A stretch of DNA of 64,000 bases from Brevibacterium sp. CCUG 69071 (lineage in GTDB: Bacteria; Actinomycetota; Actinomycetes; Actinomycetales; Brevibacteriaceae), in the NCBI RefSeq assembly GCF_021023135.1, contig NZ_PGFV01000003.1, positions 1-64,000 of the forward strand, read 5' to 3'. The translations under genes and the position numbers were made by a program. The notes under the pieces were generated by a model. That model did no database searches. It saw nothing but the letters and a program-made list of their open reading frames with translations, and was not told the DNA's origin. Shown here piece after piece: positions 50,728 through 59,654 of the stretch; the stretch's first letter is position 1, and each line of letters starts with the position of its first letter.

Positions 50728-52537
50728 ATGTCTTCAAGTGGTTCAATAGGGCCGCAACGTCGTCTCTATTCATGCCTTCAGACTGTGCGGGAACGTCATC
50801 AACGTCAACAAGTTGCTCTACATATGGATCGTTGAGGATGTCCAATTGAAAACGTACCTTCGTTTCGAGACGTTCATGAACCACCTCATCCACCGTGTCT
50901 TCCGCAATTAATAGCACCATCCGGGTCTGAATATCGCTCGCCAGTCCGAGACGATGAATTCGGTCGAGAGATTGTAGATACCGACCCGCGTTATAGTCGC
51001 GATCAAGATAGATGGCTTCATGACAGACTTGATGCAGGCTGACCCCTTCACCCAAGGTCGCGGGATTCGAGAGCAAGACCCAGGATGTCGGGTCGTTTCT
51101 GAATTTCGCCAATTGGTCTTCACGGTCCTTGGTACCGCCATGAACGATTGTCGGATTCAGTCCGTGTTCATCGAGTAGCGCGTGTAATGATGTCAAGTTT
51201 CTGACGAAAGTCGACCAAACTATTGTCTTTCGACCGGCATCCCGATTCTCGTTCAGGATAGCCAATGCCTCACGATACTTTGGAGGAAACTCCAACGACG
51301 GTAAATCTCGCAACAAGGAGTCAAGAGCACCGTCAATAGCAAACTGCTGGGACTCGAATTTGAACTCCAGAGGGTCGTATCGAGATGGCCCCAAGGACAA
51401 CAATGCTGGTGAGTCTGCAGCCATCAACAGTCTCGAAGACGTCATGTTGAGGACGGCCGGGTCCGCATTTCCTGCAGTCCTAGCGCGTGAAAGTTGTATC
51501 AGAGCCTCATATACCTGACGGTGAATACCCTCGAACTTCACTCGTCGCGGCTCGATATTCGCTGTCGGAAGATGGAGGTCGTTTTTAGTTGTTCGAACGT
51601 AGAACGGCGCGAGGCTTTGACTGGCTTCTTGCAGACTGCTGCCAGAGAGAGCTCCCTCGACTCGCCTACGCCCCATGCCTGGCCAAACGAATCCGAACAA
51701 GTTGGACAAATCTTCTGGCCCATTGGGTGCTGGCGTTCCGGTAAGAATCAACCGCCCTTTGGCATAAGGGGCAAGCGTGTAGCAGGCTCTCCCCCACGTG
51801 CCGGAGGCACCTAACTTCATACGATGAGCCTCATCCAGTACCAACAGGGTCGGTTTTTGTCTGAGGTGTCGCGCAAGTGCTCCTACAAGATCAGCTAACC
51901 GCTCGTAATTGACTAGAACGATATCGGTCTCAGGAATAGTCTTCCCAGCAACCAGCCCGATTGACGGTATAGATCCTGGCTGAAAGCTCTCAATAGACTC
52001 GCTCTTCCAAGCCTCAAACGCTGATTTCGGGCAGACAACCACCATCTGCTCGATCTTGCCAGACTGCCGTCGTGCCTCAAAGTAGGCAAGTGTTACCCGA
52101 GTCTTCCCCGCCCCGGGTACACTAAAGTTCGCGCCGTGAGATAGCGTAAGGAGCCCAGTCAGATCGCGTAACTGAAATGGACGTAAATCAGAACTCCACG
52201 GTGAGCCCGGTCGACGCGCTTCGCTAATGCCATCCGCTAGGCGCCCCTTGCTAGTCCCAAGATCGGCTGATTCGGTCACATCTCCGAAGTTCCCTTGAAG
52301 GAGATCGAGCAACTCTTGGTCCCAGTGCACTTGGTCATCTGACCAGTCGGCAAGACGTTCCAAGCCGTAGAACAAATCTTCGAGGTCTACCGAAAAGTGA
52401 CGCCGGTTTATCGTTGTCGCGGTCGGAAACCGTGAGCGAGTACGAGTGAAGCGCGAGCTCGTTTCCGGTGTCGGAGAGTGAAGCACAAAGTCCACGCTCG
52501 AAACCCGTGCGCCCAAACTCAGTTCAAGCCTAGTCAC
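50711..52537 (-). CDS. SNF2-type DEAD/DEAH helicase of the defence-like island
   Basis: A 608-residue SF2 ATPase with an SNF2-like core. Walker A is VPGAGKT (near residue 140), the Walker B/DEAH box is VLDEAHR, motif III is ILTGTPAPNG, and the C-terminal lobe has VWSTFVRNLTSLH, SNPATLGEGVSLHQ and QSLDRIHRLG with the arginine finger. A short N-terminal domain of about 110 residues is island-specific. It differs strongly from the 1060-residue SNF2 protein at 16310. It overlaps both neighbours (DUF3883 by 17 bases, ParB-like by 4), so the three act together, probably as DNA translocase and nuclease. Confidence 0.9.
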   Translation of the reverse strand: MTRLELSLGARVSSVDFVLHSPTPETSSRFTRTRSRFPTATTINRRHFSVDLEDLFYGLERLADWSDDQVHWDQELLDLLQGNFGDVTESADLGTSKGRLADGISEARRPGSPWSSDLRPFQLRDLTGLLTLSHGANFSVPGAGKTRVTLAYFEARRQSGKIEQMVVVCPKSAFEAWKSESIESFQPGSIPSIGLVAGKTIPETDIVLVNYERLADLVGALARHLRQKPTLLVLDEAHRMKLGASGTWGRACYTLAPYAKGRLILTGTPAPNGPEDLSNLFGFVWPGMGRRRVEGALSGSSLQEASQSLAPFYVRTTKNDLHLPTANIEPRRVKFEGIHRQVYEALIQLSRARTAGNADPAVLNMTSSRLLMAADSPALLSLGPSRYDPLEFKFESQQFAIDGALDSLLRDLPSLEFPPKYREALAILNENRDAGRKTIVWSTFVRNLTSLHALLDEHGLNPTIVHGGTKDREDQLAKFRNDPTSWVLLSNPATLGEGVSLHQVCHEAIYLDRDYNAGRYLQSLDRIHRLGLASDIQTRMVLLIAEDTVDEVVHERLETKVRFQLDILNDPYVEQLVDVDDVPAQSEGMNRDDVAALLNHLKTYDRPA

Positions 52538-53952
52538 GACTCCGAGACCGCCTTAAAAAGCCACGAAACACCATCACTGGGACCGCTATCAGTCACTGCC
52601 GGCTTAACGTGTTGAGCCAGACGCGTTAGTTCCTTCTTGAAACTCCTCAAAGCGTTATCTAGTTCCTCAGCGTCAAATGCGCTAACAGCTTTGGAATCCG
52701 CAATGGCCGAGATGGCTGCCCGAATATCTTCAGTCGCATCCTCTAACGATTGAATCGGGGCGTCTTGTGTCTTTTTTAAACGAGCGTTCTTCCCAGCCGC
52801 AGTTAAACCGTCTTCAAGAGCGGCTTCGAGTTGGCTGATTGTGCTTGCCGATCTGGATATTTCTTCGGCAGATGCCTGAGCTGTCGACTGTTTAATTGCA
52901 CGTGACTTGAGGGCTAGATCAGTCACTGTCGAAACTCGTTGAGTTTCGCTACTTGGTCCAGCGACTTTCAACCCACCTGGTATCCCCGGCACATTGACCT
53001 CTGCTGGCTGGTACGCATTGGTAGGTAGTACTGTCGGAGCGTAATTTTCGAGAAAATTCTCGTCAATCAGTCGCGCGTCTGTCTTCGACTTATCCATCGC
53101 GGTGGCTAGCATGCGTTGTTCGACCAGACGTTCCGCCTCATCTCGCTTGCCCTTCTTGGCCAATTTTGACCATGCGCGATGCAATTCCTCAAGCTTGCCT
53201 TGATGAATCTCGAAATCGATGAGTCGCATACCGACTTCAGTTCCATTCTCCAGTTTCACTTTGCTTCGCTCAATAGCTTCGCGGATCTGACTAAGAATCC
53301 AAACAGAACGCTCGTATGAGCTGGCACGCATTCTAAAATCTCTTTGAATCTCAGTTGGATCGTCTCCACGAGCAATCCGGCCATCTATTGCCAGCAAATG
53401 ATTAACGAATGAATAATCGCGTTTGTGTTCTTTACGCAGCTGCAACACAAGCTCTATAGCTTCGGTATCTGCCTCAGCTGCGTCGCTAGGTAGGACCGCC
53501 ACTACGATCTGATGTTTGCCCAACTCCCGCAATGCTACGCATCTTGTATTTCCATTGATCAATACCCCGGATTGAGTCACGATCCCCGGTTCTTCCTGGC
53601 CATATTGACCAAGAGATTCCTTGAGCTCCTTGAAAGCACTATCTTCGTGCTCAGGGTTGGCCGGGTCTCTTGAAAGCAGGTACTGGAGATAACTTTGAGC
53701 CTCTTCACCAAAAGGCTCATTTTCCAGGGCCTTCTCACGGTCCATGTGTAAAGACTTTTGCGCGCGAATTCGATGTGTGTCCGGATTCAGTACGAGACTT
53801 TCAACTGGAAGTGTGATGACGGGAAGTATTTCAGGAACCCCGCGGAACTCAACTGTGAGTGTGCGTTGTTCTCCGGCTTTTTCCGCTCGCGCGGCGAGGC
53901 GCTGCTCAATCAGGTGCGACGCCGCAGTTGCATTAGGTGGCAAGTACCCCAT
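52534..53952 (-). CDS. ParB/sulfiredoxin-fold protein of the defence-like island
   Basis: A 472-residue protein with an N-terminal ParB-like nuclease or CTPase fold (about residues 40-185). It includes GQEEPGIVTQSGVLINGNTR, where the GNTRCVALREL segment matches the ParB motif with its Asn/Arg. A helical DNA-binding-like part follows (about 190-300), then a long alanine-rich coiled-coil C-terminus (about 330-470). It is first in the leftward operon, and its ATG (53952) has GGAGGTCTAA upstream. Its role could be DNA-end or modification sensing, or adaptor for the helicase. The ParB assignment is by motif only. Confidence 0.78.
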   Translation of the reverse strand: MGYLPPNATAASHLIEQRLAARAEKAGEQRTLTVEFRGVPEILPVITLPVESLVLNPDTHRIRAQKSLHMDREKALENEPFGEEAQSYLQYLLSRDPANPEHEDSAFKELKESLGQYGQEEPGIVTQSGVLINGNTRCVALRELGKHQIVVAVLPSDAAEADTEAIELVLQLRKEHKRDYSFVNHLLAIDGRIARGDDPTEIQRDFRMRASSYERSVWILSQIREAIERSKVKLENGTEVGMRLIDFEIHQGKLEELHRAWSKLAKKGKRDEAERLVEQRMLATAMDKSKTDARLIDENFLENYAPTVLPTNAYQPAEVNVPGIPGGLKVAGPSSETQRVSTVTDLALKSRAIKQSTAQASAEEISRSASTISQLEAALEDGLTAAGKNARLKKTQDAPIQSLEDATEDIRAAISAIADSKAVSAFDAEELDNALRSFKKELTRLAQHVKPAVTDSGPSDGVSWLFKAVSES

Positions 53953-54032
53953 TTAGACCTCCGATGATCCAGTACGATAGGTTTCATGCTACTTGAAGTG
54001 ATGCCCCGCTTGGCGATGTTTCGGAGCTTGTG

Positions 54033-54707
54033 ATGGTTCTTCCTGATTGGCGGACTTTTTCTGGCGGAACCATGAAGAAGGCTGCGCTTTGGCTTGCCGC
54101 CATGGTTGGCGAAGGCGAAATATTTACAAAAGATGAGCTTCGTGACGCACTTCCCGGAGTCAGCCAAATCGACCGTCGCGTTCGAGACCTACGCGACCAT
54201 GGTTGGATTATCCACACCCGTTCCGAAGACCTAGACCTCGAGCTCAATGAACAACGACTGGTTCACATAGGAGCACATGTATGGAGCCCCGAATATAGAC
54301 TCCCAACCAAGAACTCGGCTCCAACCTCTAAGCAACGACGTGAAGTCCTAGAGTCAAGCAACCACCGCTGTGTTGCATGCGGAGCCACAGCAGGCGAACC
54401 ATACTTCGACGATATTCTCTCAACCGCTAAGTTGACAGTCACTGGGTCTCAGGATCATGGATGGATTGCTGTATGTCAGCAGTGCAAAAGGGGAGGTAGT
54501 CTTCCTACCTCACTGGCTGAATTCCAATTGGAGTACTCCGCCCTTACAGAGTCTGAGAGGGACCTATTCGCCAAATGGACACGCATTGGCTCCCGTGAGA
54601 GCACCCCTCTTGATCGCGTGTGGGATAAGTATCGTCACTTGGGCCAAGACGCACGTTCGGAAGCCCAATACGTCATCGATACCGCCGGGTACTTCTATGA
54701 ACGTTGA
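54033..54707 (+). CDS. Winged-helix / HNH-like zinc protein of the island
   Basis: A 224-residue protein starting at ATG 54033, behind GGAG at six bases, with a GTG also possible at 54030. The N-terminal half (about 20-85) looks like a winged helix (ELRDALPGVSQIDRRVRDLR). The second half has HRCVACGAT and VCQQCKRGG, the CxxC pairs of an HNH/McrA-type zinc finger. The usual VDH-type catalytic element between the two CxxC pairs is replaced by KLTVTGSQDHG, so the first active-site His is missing or moved. It is divergent from the ParB-like gene, with an 80-base control region between, so it may be a DNA-binding regulator or an altered nuclease. Confidence 0.7.
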   Translation: MVLPDWRTFSGGTMKKAALWLAAMVGEGEIFTKDELRDALPGVSQIDRRVRDLRDHGWIIHTRSEDLDLELNEQRLVHIGAHVWSPEYRLPTKNSAPTSKQRREVLESSNHRCVACGATAGEPYFDDILSTAKLTVTGSQDHGWIAVCQQCKRGGSLPTSLAEFQLEYSALTESERDLFAKWTRIGSRESTPLDRVWDKYRHLGQDARSEAQYVIDTAGYFYER

Positions 54708-54857
54708 TGGAGGACGTGCAAGTCCGTAACCAGAGTTACCGCCCAGCTCAGTTTAGGATGAGTCAACTTTCTACTAGCGTCACTCTTTGATTAGTAGTCC
54801 TGCGGGGCTGCCCAGCTATTCCTACCCGTGAGGTTGTGAACAAGAGCCGCTGTATAA

Positions 54858-54882
54858 GGGGCGCCGGAACTCTCAGCGCCCC
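54858..54882 (-). terminator. Hairpin after the CaiB gene
   Basis: GGGGCGC and GCGCCCC (54858-54864 and 54876-54882) form a 7-base all-GC stem with an 11-base loop, 25 bases past the stop of the leftward CaiB/BaiF gene. On the transcript strand it is followed by TTATA. The remainder of 54708-54906 shows no gene. Confidence 0.55.
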
Positions 54883-54906
54883 GAAAGCTCAAAGTTCAGC
54901 TCATTG

Positions 54907-56118
54907 TCAGTTCCGCGAGTCGCTCGTCGCGGATTCCCGCAGACCCGTAAGCTCGTCGTCGCCGAGTCCTAGCACCTCGGCGAGCACTTTTTCGGTGCTG
55001 CCACCGAGCTGCGGCGCAGGAACCGCAGCACCCGCTGGCGACCCACCGAACGACAGTGGCACCCGCGGCGCCATCACAGTCCCGACCCCCGGCTGCTCAA
55101 TCTCTCCAAACAATGGGTTCTCCAACGAACACCTGGGATCAGACTGCACCAGCTCCTCAAACGTCTGGAACTCCCCCTGCAGAACCCCGGCCTCACTCAA
55201 CGCCGAGGCAGCTTCTGCCGCCGTATGCGCCGCGAACCACGGACGGACCACTGCGTCGATGGCTTCGCGAGCTTCGAACCTTCCACCCTCAGTGGACAGA
55301 TCCACATCCAACAGCGGCCCGATCATCTCGAGCTTCTCGGTCAGATCAGTCGCTTTACCCAACCCACGCCAATGTTTGTTCGAGATGACGGCAACCATGA
55401 TCTGACGGCCGTCCGAGGTCTCGAATGACTGCCCGTAGGCGCCATAGAGTCCATTGCCCAAGGGCCCGCGCGTCTTCCCCGTCGCCTGCACCTCGGCGAT
55501 GTAGCCGAGGTTGCCGACGGTCGCGAGCATGACGTCGGACAGGGCGAGGGTGATCTCCTGGCCCATCCCCGAAGAACGGCGATCCAGCTCGGCGGCGATG
55601 ATTCCGTTGGAGATATAGAGACCAGCGGCGATATCCCACGCCGGCAGTGCATTATTCACGGGACGATCGTCTTCACCGGTGATCAGGGGAAAGCCGCTCG
55701 CCGCATTGACCGTGTAATCAACCGCCGGCGAACCGTCGTGTGACCCATTGAGCCGCAGCATCACAAGGTCCTCGCGATGTTGAATAAGGTTCTCATAGCT
55801 CAGCCACCCCCGGGCAGGCAGGTTCGTGACCAGGGTGCCCGCCTCGGCGATCAGCTGCGTCGCGATCTTCTGTCCCTCCTCGGACTTGAGGTCAAGGGTG
55901 ACCGAACGCTTCCCCTTGTTCAGGGACGCCCAATAGATGCTCGTGCCATCTTTGCTGATCGGCCACCGATTCGCGTCGATGTTGCCGCCGATCGGGTCGA
56001 TGCGGATGACATCGGCACCCAGCTGCGCCAACGTCATTCCGCCCAGCGGGGCAGCGACGAACGCGGAGATCTCGACGACCTTGAGGCCGGACAGGGGCGC
56101 GGGACGGGTCTCACTCAT
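54907..56118 (-). CDS. CaiB/BaiF family CoA transferase, 2-methylfumaryl-CoA isomerase-like
   Basis: A 403-residue class III CoA-transferase. The first 75 residues (SAFVAAPLGGMTLAQLGADV, then RIDPIGG, RWP, WASLNKGKRS) are strikingly like Chloroflexus 2-methylfumaryl-CoA isomerase (Mct), which moves CoA within mesaconyl-CoA. The catalytic Asp is Asp162 in PAWDIAAG. It lies 9 bases after a mesaconyl-CoA-hydratase-like gene and after two acyl-CoA dehydrogenase genes, the set expected for a mesaconyl route. I name the reaction by resemblance recalled from memory, so a different CoA exchange is possible. Confidence 0.8.
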   Translation of the reverse strand: MSETRPAPLSGLKVVEISAFVAAPLGGMTLAQLGADVIRIDPIGGNIDANRWPISKDGTSIYWASLNKGKRSVTLDLKSEEGQKIATQLIAEAGTLVTNLPARGWLSYENLIQHREDLVMLRLNGSHDGSPAVDYTVNAASGFPLITGEDDRPVNNALPAWDIAAGLYISNGIIAAELDRRSSGMGQEITLALSDVMLATVGNLGYIAEVQATGKTRGPLGNGLYGAYGQSFETSDGRQIMVAVISNKHWRGLGKATDLTEKLEMIGPLLDVDLSTEGGRFEAREAIDAVVRPWFAAHTAAEAASALSEAGVLQGEFQTFEELVQSDPRCSLENPLFGEIEQPGVGTVMAPRVPLSFGGSPAGAAVPAPQLGGSTEKVLAEVLGLGDDELTGLRESATSDSRN

Positions 56119-56127
56119 GGATGCTCC

Positions 56128-56985
56128 TCAGTTCTTCGTTCTCACGGTCGCCGCGATCGCGGTCTTCCCATCAGTGGCGATGGCCTCCAACTCGTGCACA
56201 CCAGCCTCTGTTTCTCGTCCGACGAGGTGGATCTGCTCGCGGCAGAACAGGGATGACTTCGCGCGGAAGTCGTAGCCGGTCACGGTCGCGTCGGGGTGGT
56301 TGGTCATGAACGCATCCAACAGCAGCGTCGCTGTCAGCGGACCGTGCGTGACCAAGCCCGGGTAGCCCTCGACGCCGGTGACATAGGGGTGGTCGTAGTG
56401 GATGCGGTGGGAGTTGAACGTCAGCGCCGAGTATCGGAAGAGCATGACCTCGTCCGGCCGCACGGACTGCGACCAGTCCCAGCCGGTGGGGACGGTTGAA
56501 TCCGCCCGTGGTGGTGCGGCAGTGGATCCCTCCGGCGCCGAGGTGGCCTCCCGGTAGACGATCGTGTGCCGATCCGTCGTCGCCAGGTGACCGTCGGCGG
56601 AGACGTCGTGGCGGAGGACGACGAAGCACAACGGTCCGGTGCTGCCGTTCTTCTCCGTGACCGATTCGATCGTCGTCGTCCGCGACAGCTCCTGCCCGGG
56701 CAGGATCGGGGCGTGGAATTCCAGCGTGCTGCCAGCCCACATCCGCCTGGGCAGCGGCACCGGAGGCATGAACCCACCGAGAGCCGCATGCCCATCGGCG
56801 CCGAGCTCGCTCATCGGCACGTCGTCCTCAGAGAAGTGCAGCCAATGGCCCACCGGGAACAGCGGAGCCGCGGCATTACCCTCGTGGCCGAGCAGGGTGG
56901 CCAGGCGCGCAGCCCGCTCCCCATCTGCCGTTTCCGACACGGTCGATGACCGTCCGACCCAGTCCTGCAGGTTGTTCTCGCTCAT
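56128..56985 (-). CDS. MaoC/FAS1-type dehydratase, mesaconyl-C4-CoA hydratase-like
   Basis: A 285-residue protein with two hot-dog domains. The N-terminal domain has GHWLHFSEDDVPMSELGADG and PLPRRMWAGSTLEFHAP, the pattern of the FAS1-like dehydratase/mesaconyl-CoA hydratase group. The C-terminal domain has RYSALTFNSHRIHYDHPY, the classical hydratase motif with catalytic Asp/His near residues 200-207. It is predicted to add water across a CoA-activated enoyl acid. Close coupling with the Mct-like gene (9 bases) and dehydrogenases supports a C5-dicarboxylate pathway, as inference. Confidence 0.83.
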   Translation of the reverse strand: MSENNLQDWVGRSSTVSETADGERAARLATLLGHEGNAAAPLFPVGHWLHFSEDDVPMSELGADGHAALGGFMPPVPLPRRMWAGSTLEFHAPILPGQELSRTTTIESVTEKNGSTGPLCFVVLRHDVSADGHLATTDRHTIVYREATSAPEGSTAAPPRADSTVPTGWDWSQSVRPDEVMLFRYSALTFNSHRIHYDHPYVTGVEGYPGLVTHGPLTATLLLDAFMTNHPDATVTGYDFRAKSSLFCREQIHLVGRETEAGVHELEAIATDGKTAIAATVRTKN

Positions 56986-57001
56986 CGTTTCCGTGCCTCT
57001 C

Positions 57002-58177
57002 TCAGCGTCCCAGCAGTTCGTCGGAGATGATGCGCATCTGGATCTCCGAGGAGCCTTCGAAGATCTTCGTCAGCCGGGCATCCCTCCAGTGGCGCTCAAC
57101 GGCGAAGTCCTTCGTGTATCCGGCACCACCGTGGATCTGCACCGCCTCCGAGGTCACCTTCTCCGACATCTCCCCGGCCAGGTACTTCACCATCGCCGCT
57201 TCCTTGTCACAGCGACGGCCTGAGTCGATGTCGGTGCACACCGAATACATGAGCTGCCGGCAGGCCTCGATCTGGGCGGCCATGTCCGCGACCTTGAACC
57301 GCAGATGCTGGAAATCAGCGAGCGGATGCCCGAACTGCACCCGTTCCTTCAGGTACTTAATCGAATCTTCGAGTGCCGCCTGCGCCAAGCCGATCGACCG
57401 GGCCGCGGTGTGGGCGCGGCCGACTTCGAGGCCGGACACAGCCTGGTAGAAGCCCTTGCCCTCTTCGCCCAGCAGCGCCTCGGCGGGCAGGTGGAAGTTC
57501 TCGAACGACAGCTCCCAGGTCTTCCACCCGAAGTAGCCGATCTTCTTCGCCGCCGCCCCGGACATGCCGGCCGGGAACTGCCCGCGGGGTTTCTCGATGA
57601 GGAATGTGGAGATCCCCCGGTGCCGTTTCTCCTCTGTCGAGGTGCGGGCGAAGAGGATGAGATAGTCAGCCTGGTCAGCGTAGGTGCACCACATCTTCGT
57701 GCCGTTGATGACCCAGCCGCCATCGGCCGCGCGTTCGGCCTTGCAGCGCATGTTCGCGATATCCGATCCGGCTTCGGCCTCGGACAGGGCGAAGGCACCG
57801 AGGTATTCGCCCGTGGCGATCTTCGGCAGCAGTCTGGCTTCCTGCTCGGGTGAGAAGTTGCCGCCCATCCCATTGCCTCGGGCCAACAGACCGCCGACGG
57901 ACATCCAGGCACGGGAGAGTTCCTCCGCCACGAGGCAGTACTCGAAGACTCCGAGACCCAGGCCGCCGTATTCTTCGGGGATGAGGATGCCGAAGAAACC
58001 CATGTCAGCCATCTGTTTGACCATGGTCTCGGGGAACTGACCCTCGATGGGGTCGAGTTCATTGGCGATGGGCAGGACGACGTCGAGGGCGAACTCGCGG
58101 GCGAGCGCCTGGATCTCGAGGCGCTCCTCGGTCATCATGTGCGGGGTGTCCGGACGCGGACGCGGCTTGTGAGTCAT
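57002..58177 (-). CDS. Acyl-CoA dehydrogenase 1
   Basis: A 391-residue FAD-dependent acyl-CoA dehydrogenase that forms the alpha,beta double bond of an acyl-CoA in the cytoplasm. ALSEAEAGSD near residue 138 is the FAD-binding segment and IHGGAGYTKDF near 350 the second signature. EGSSEIQ carries the catalytic Glu at the standard position. It could oxidise a methyl-branched succinyl-type CoA in view of the downstream Meh/Mct-like genes. The start has a GGGAG site; an internal ATG 13 residues on is an alternative. It precedes the hydratase gene by 16 bases. Confidence 0.92.
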   Translation of the reverse strand: MTHKPRPRPDTPHMMTEERLEIQALAREFALDVVLPIANELDPIEGQFPETMVKQMADMGFFGILIPEEYGGLGLGVFEYCLVAEELSRAWMSVGGLLARGNGMGGNFSPEQEARLLPKIATGEYLGAFALSEAEAGSDIANMRCKAERAADGGWVINGTKMWCTYADQADYLILFARTSTEEKRHRGISTFLIEKPRGQFPAGMSGAAAKKIGYFGWKTWELSFENFHLPAEALLGEEGKGFYQAVSGLEVGRAHTAARSIGLAQAALEDSIKYLKERVQFGHPLADFQHLRFKVADMAAQIEACRQLMYSVCTDIDSGRRCDKEAAMVKYLAGEMSEKVTSEAVQIHGGAGYTKDFAVERHWRDARLTKIFEGSSEIQMRIISDELLGR

Positions 58178-58206
58178 TTCTTCTCCCCTGATCGAGGCTC
58201 AACCGG

Positions 58207-59355
58207 TCAGGCCTTGTTCCGGCCGATGAGCTGCTTGGCGATGACGTTGAGCTGGATCTCATTCGTGCCCTCGCCGACTATCATCAGCGGGGCATCACGG
58301 TAATAGCGTTCGACGTCGTATTCGGTGGAGTATCCGTAACCGCCATGGACCCGGATCGCGTCGAGGGCCACCTCGGCGGCCATTTCGGAAGCGTAGTACT
58401 TCGCCATGCCCGCTTCCATGTCGACCCGCGCCCCCGAGTCATAGGTCCGGGCCGCGTGGAGGACGAGCTGCCGGGCGGCCTCGAGCTTCGTCGCCATCTT
58501 CGCCAGCTGGTTGCCCACGGCCTGGTGCCTCCAGATGGGTTTGCCCATGGACTCGCGCTCCTGCGAGTACTTCACCGCATCATTGACCGCGGCCTGCGCG
58601 ACGCCCAAGGAGCGAGAAGCCACCTGGATGCGACCAATCTCCAGGCCCTTCATCATCTGCTTGAACCCGACGCCCTCGACCGAGCCGAGCAGCTGAGACT
58701 GCGGCTGACGGAGATTCTCGAAGTTCAGTTCGCAGGTCTCGACACCCTTGTATCCGAGCTTCGAGAGGTTCTTCGACACTGTGAAACCCTCGCCCTTCTC
58801 AACAAGGATGATCGAAATGCCCTTATGCCTGGGCTCGGCGGACGGGTCGGTCTTGCACAGCAGGGCGATGAGATCGGACTTGCGGGCATTGGTGATCCAT
58901 GTCTTCGACCCATTGATGACGTACTCCTCGCCGTCCTTGGCCGCCGAGGTGCGCATCGCCTGCAGGTCGGACCCGCCGCCGGGCTCGGTCAGAGCCATGG
59001 TCGCCCGCAGCTCACCGGTGGCCATGCGCGGCAGGTAGGTGTCTTTCTGCTCGGCGGTGCCGTATTCCTGGATGAGCTTCGCGACGACGGTGTGCCCGCC
59101 CATGGCTCCGGCCAGGGACATCCATCCGCGGGCGAGCTCCTGGGTGATGAGCGCATAGGCCTCGGTCGAGACCTTCCCCGCACCCCAGGGTTCGTCGATC
59201 GCAAGCCCGTAGATGCCCATGTCCTTCATCGTCTGGATCCAGGCTTCGGGGTATTCGTTCGCGTGCTCGACCCGGTTGACGTGGGGTTTGACGTCGCGGT
59301 CGACGAACTCGGCGACCGTGTCGATCATCATCTGCTCTTCGCTGCTCACTGCCAT
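58207..59355 (-). CDS. Acyl-CoA dehydrogenase 2
   Basis: A 382-residue paralogue, starting at ATG 59353-59355 (MAVSSEEQ) behind AAGGA. The frame stays open much further upstream, but that part is antisense-like and is discarded. Signature segments are ALTEPGGGSD and IRVHGGYGYSTEY, with the catalytic Glu in GEGTNEIQ. It is 29 bases upstream of dehydrogenase 1 and in the same direction, so both are expressed together. The 299-base gap upstream (59356-59654) should hold the promoter. I see no clear operator or gene in that gap. Confidence 0.92.
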   Translation of the reverse strand: MAVSSEEQMMIDTVAEFVDRDVKPHVNRVEHANEYPEAWIQTMKDMGIYGLAIDEPWGAGKVSTEAYALITQELARGWMSLAGAMGGHTVVAKLIQEYGTAEQKDTYLPRMATGELRATMALTEPGGGSDLQAMRTSAAKDGEEYVINGSKTWITNARKSDLIALLCKTDPSAEPRHKGISIILVEKGEGFTVSKNLSKLGYKGVETCELNFENLRQPQSQLLGSVEGVGFKQMMKGLEIGRIQVASRSLGVAQAAVNDAVKYSQERESMGKPIWRHQAVGNQLAKMATKLEAARQLVLHAARTYDSGARVDMEAGMAKYYASEMAAEVALDAIRVHGGYGYSTEYDVERYYRDAPLMIVGEGTNEIQLNVIAKQLIGRNKA

Positions 59356-59654
59356 AGTGTGTTCCTTCGTTGCGAGACTATCTCCGTCGAAATGCCCATG
59401 TTGCGGGCACGAGTCGGGCGCAGCGTCTGCGACAGACTCTCGTTCCGGCACCTCTTCGCATCGTATGCCGCAGTTCCCGGGTGATGTCATTATGCCTTCG
59501 CGTCTTTGTCGGGTCTGTCGGGTCCGTATCCGAAGATGGAAGCGTGGAAGCCGCGCGGGCCGCCCCACCCCTGTCCGCACGCAATTGCATCCGTTTGCCG
59601 CGGGTCGGATTCGCCAACAGAGCGTCCTAGGTCGAAAGCGCCTGAGCAGCTCAA

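Noticed and set aside
48274..54906. DISARM, BREX, Dnd or type I restriction system
   Set aside because: The island has no DUF1998, PglZ, DndCDE or HsdS/HsdM-like gene. The methyltransferase is a C5 enzyme and the helicase is SNF2-like.
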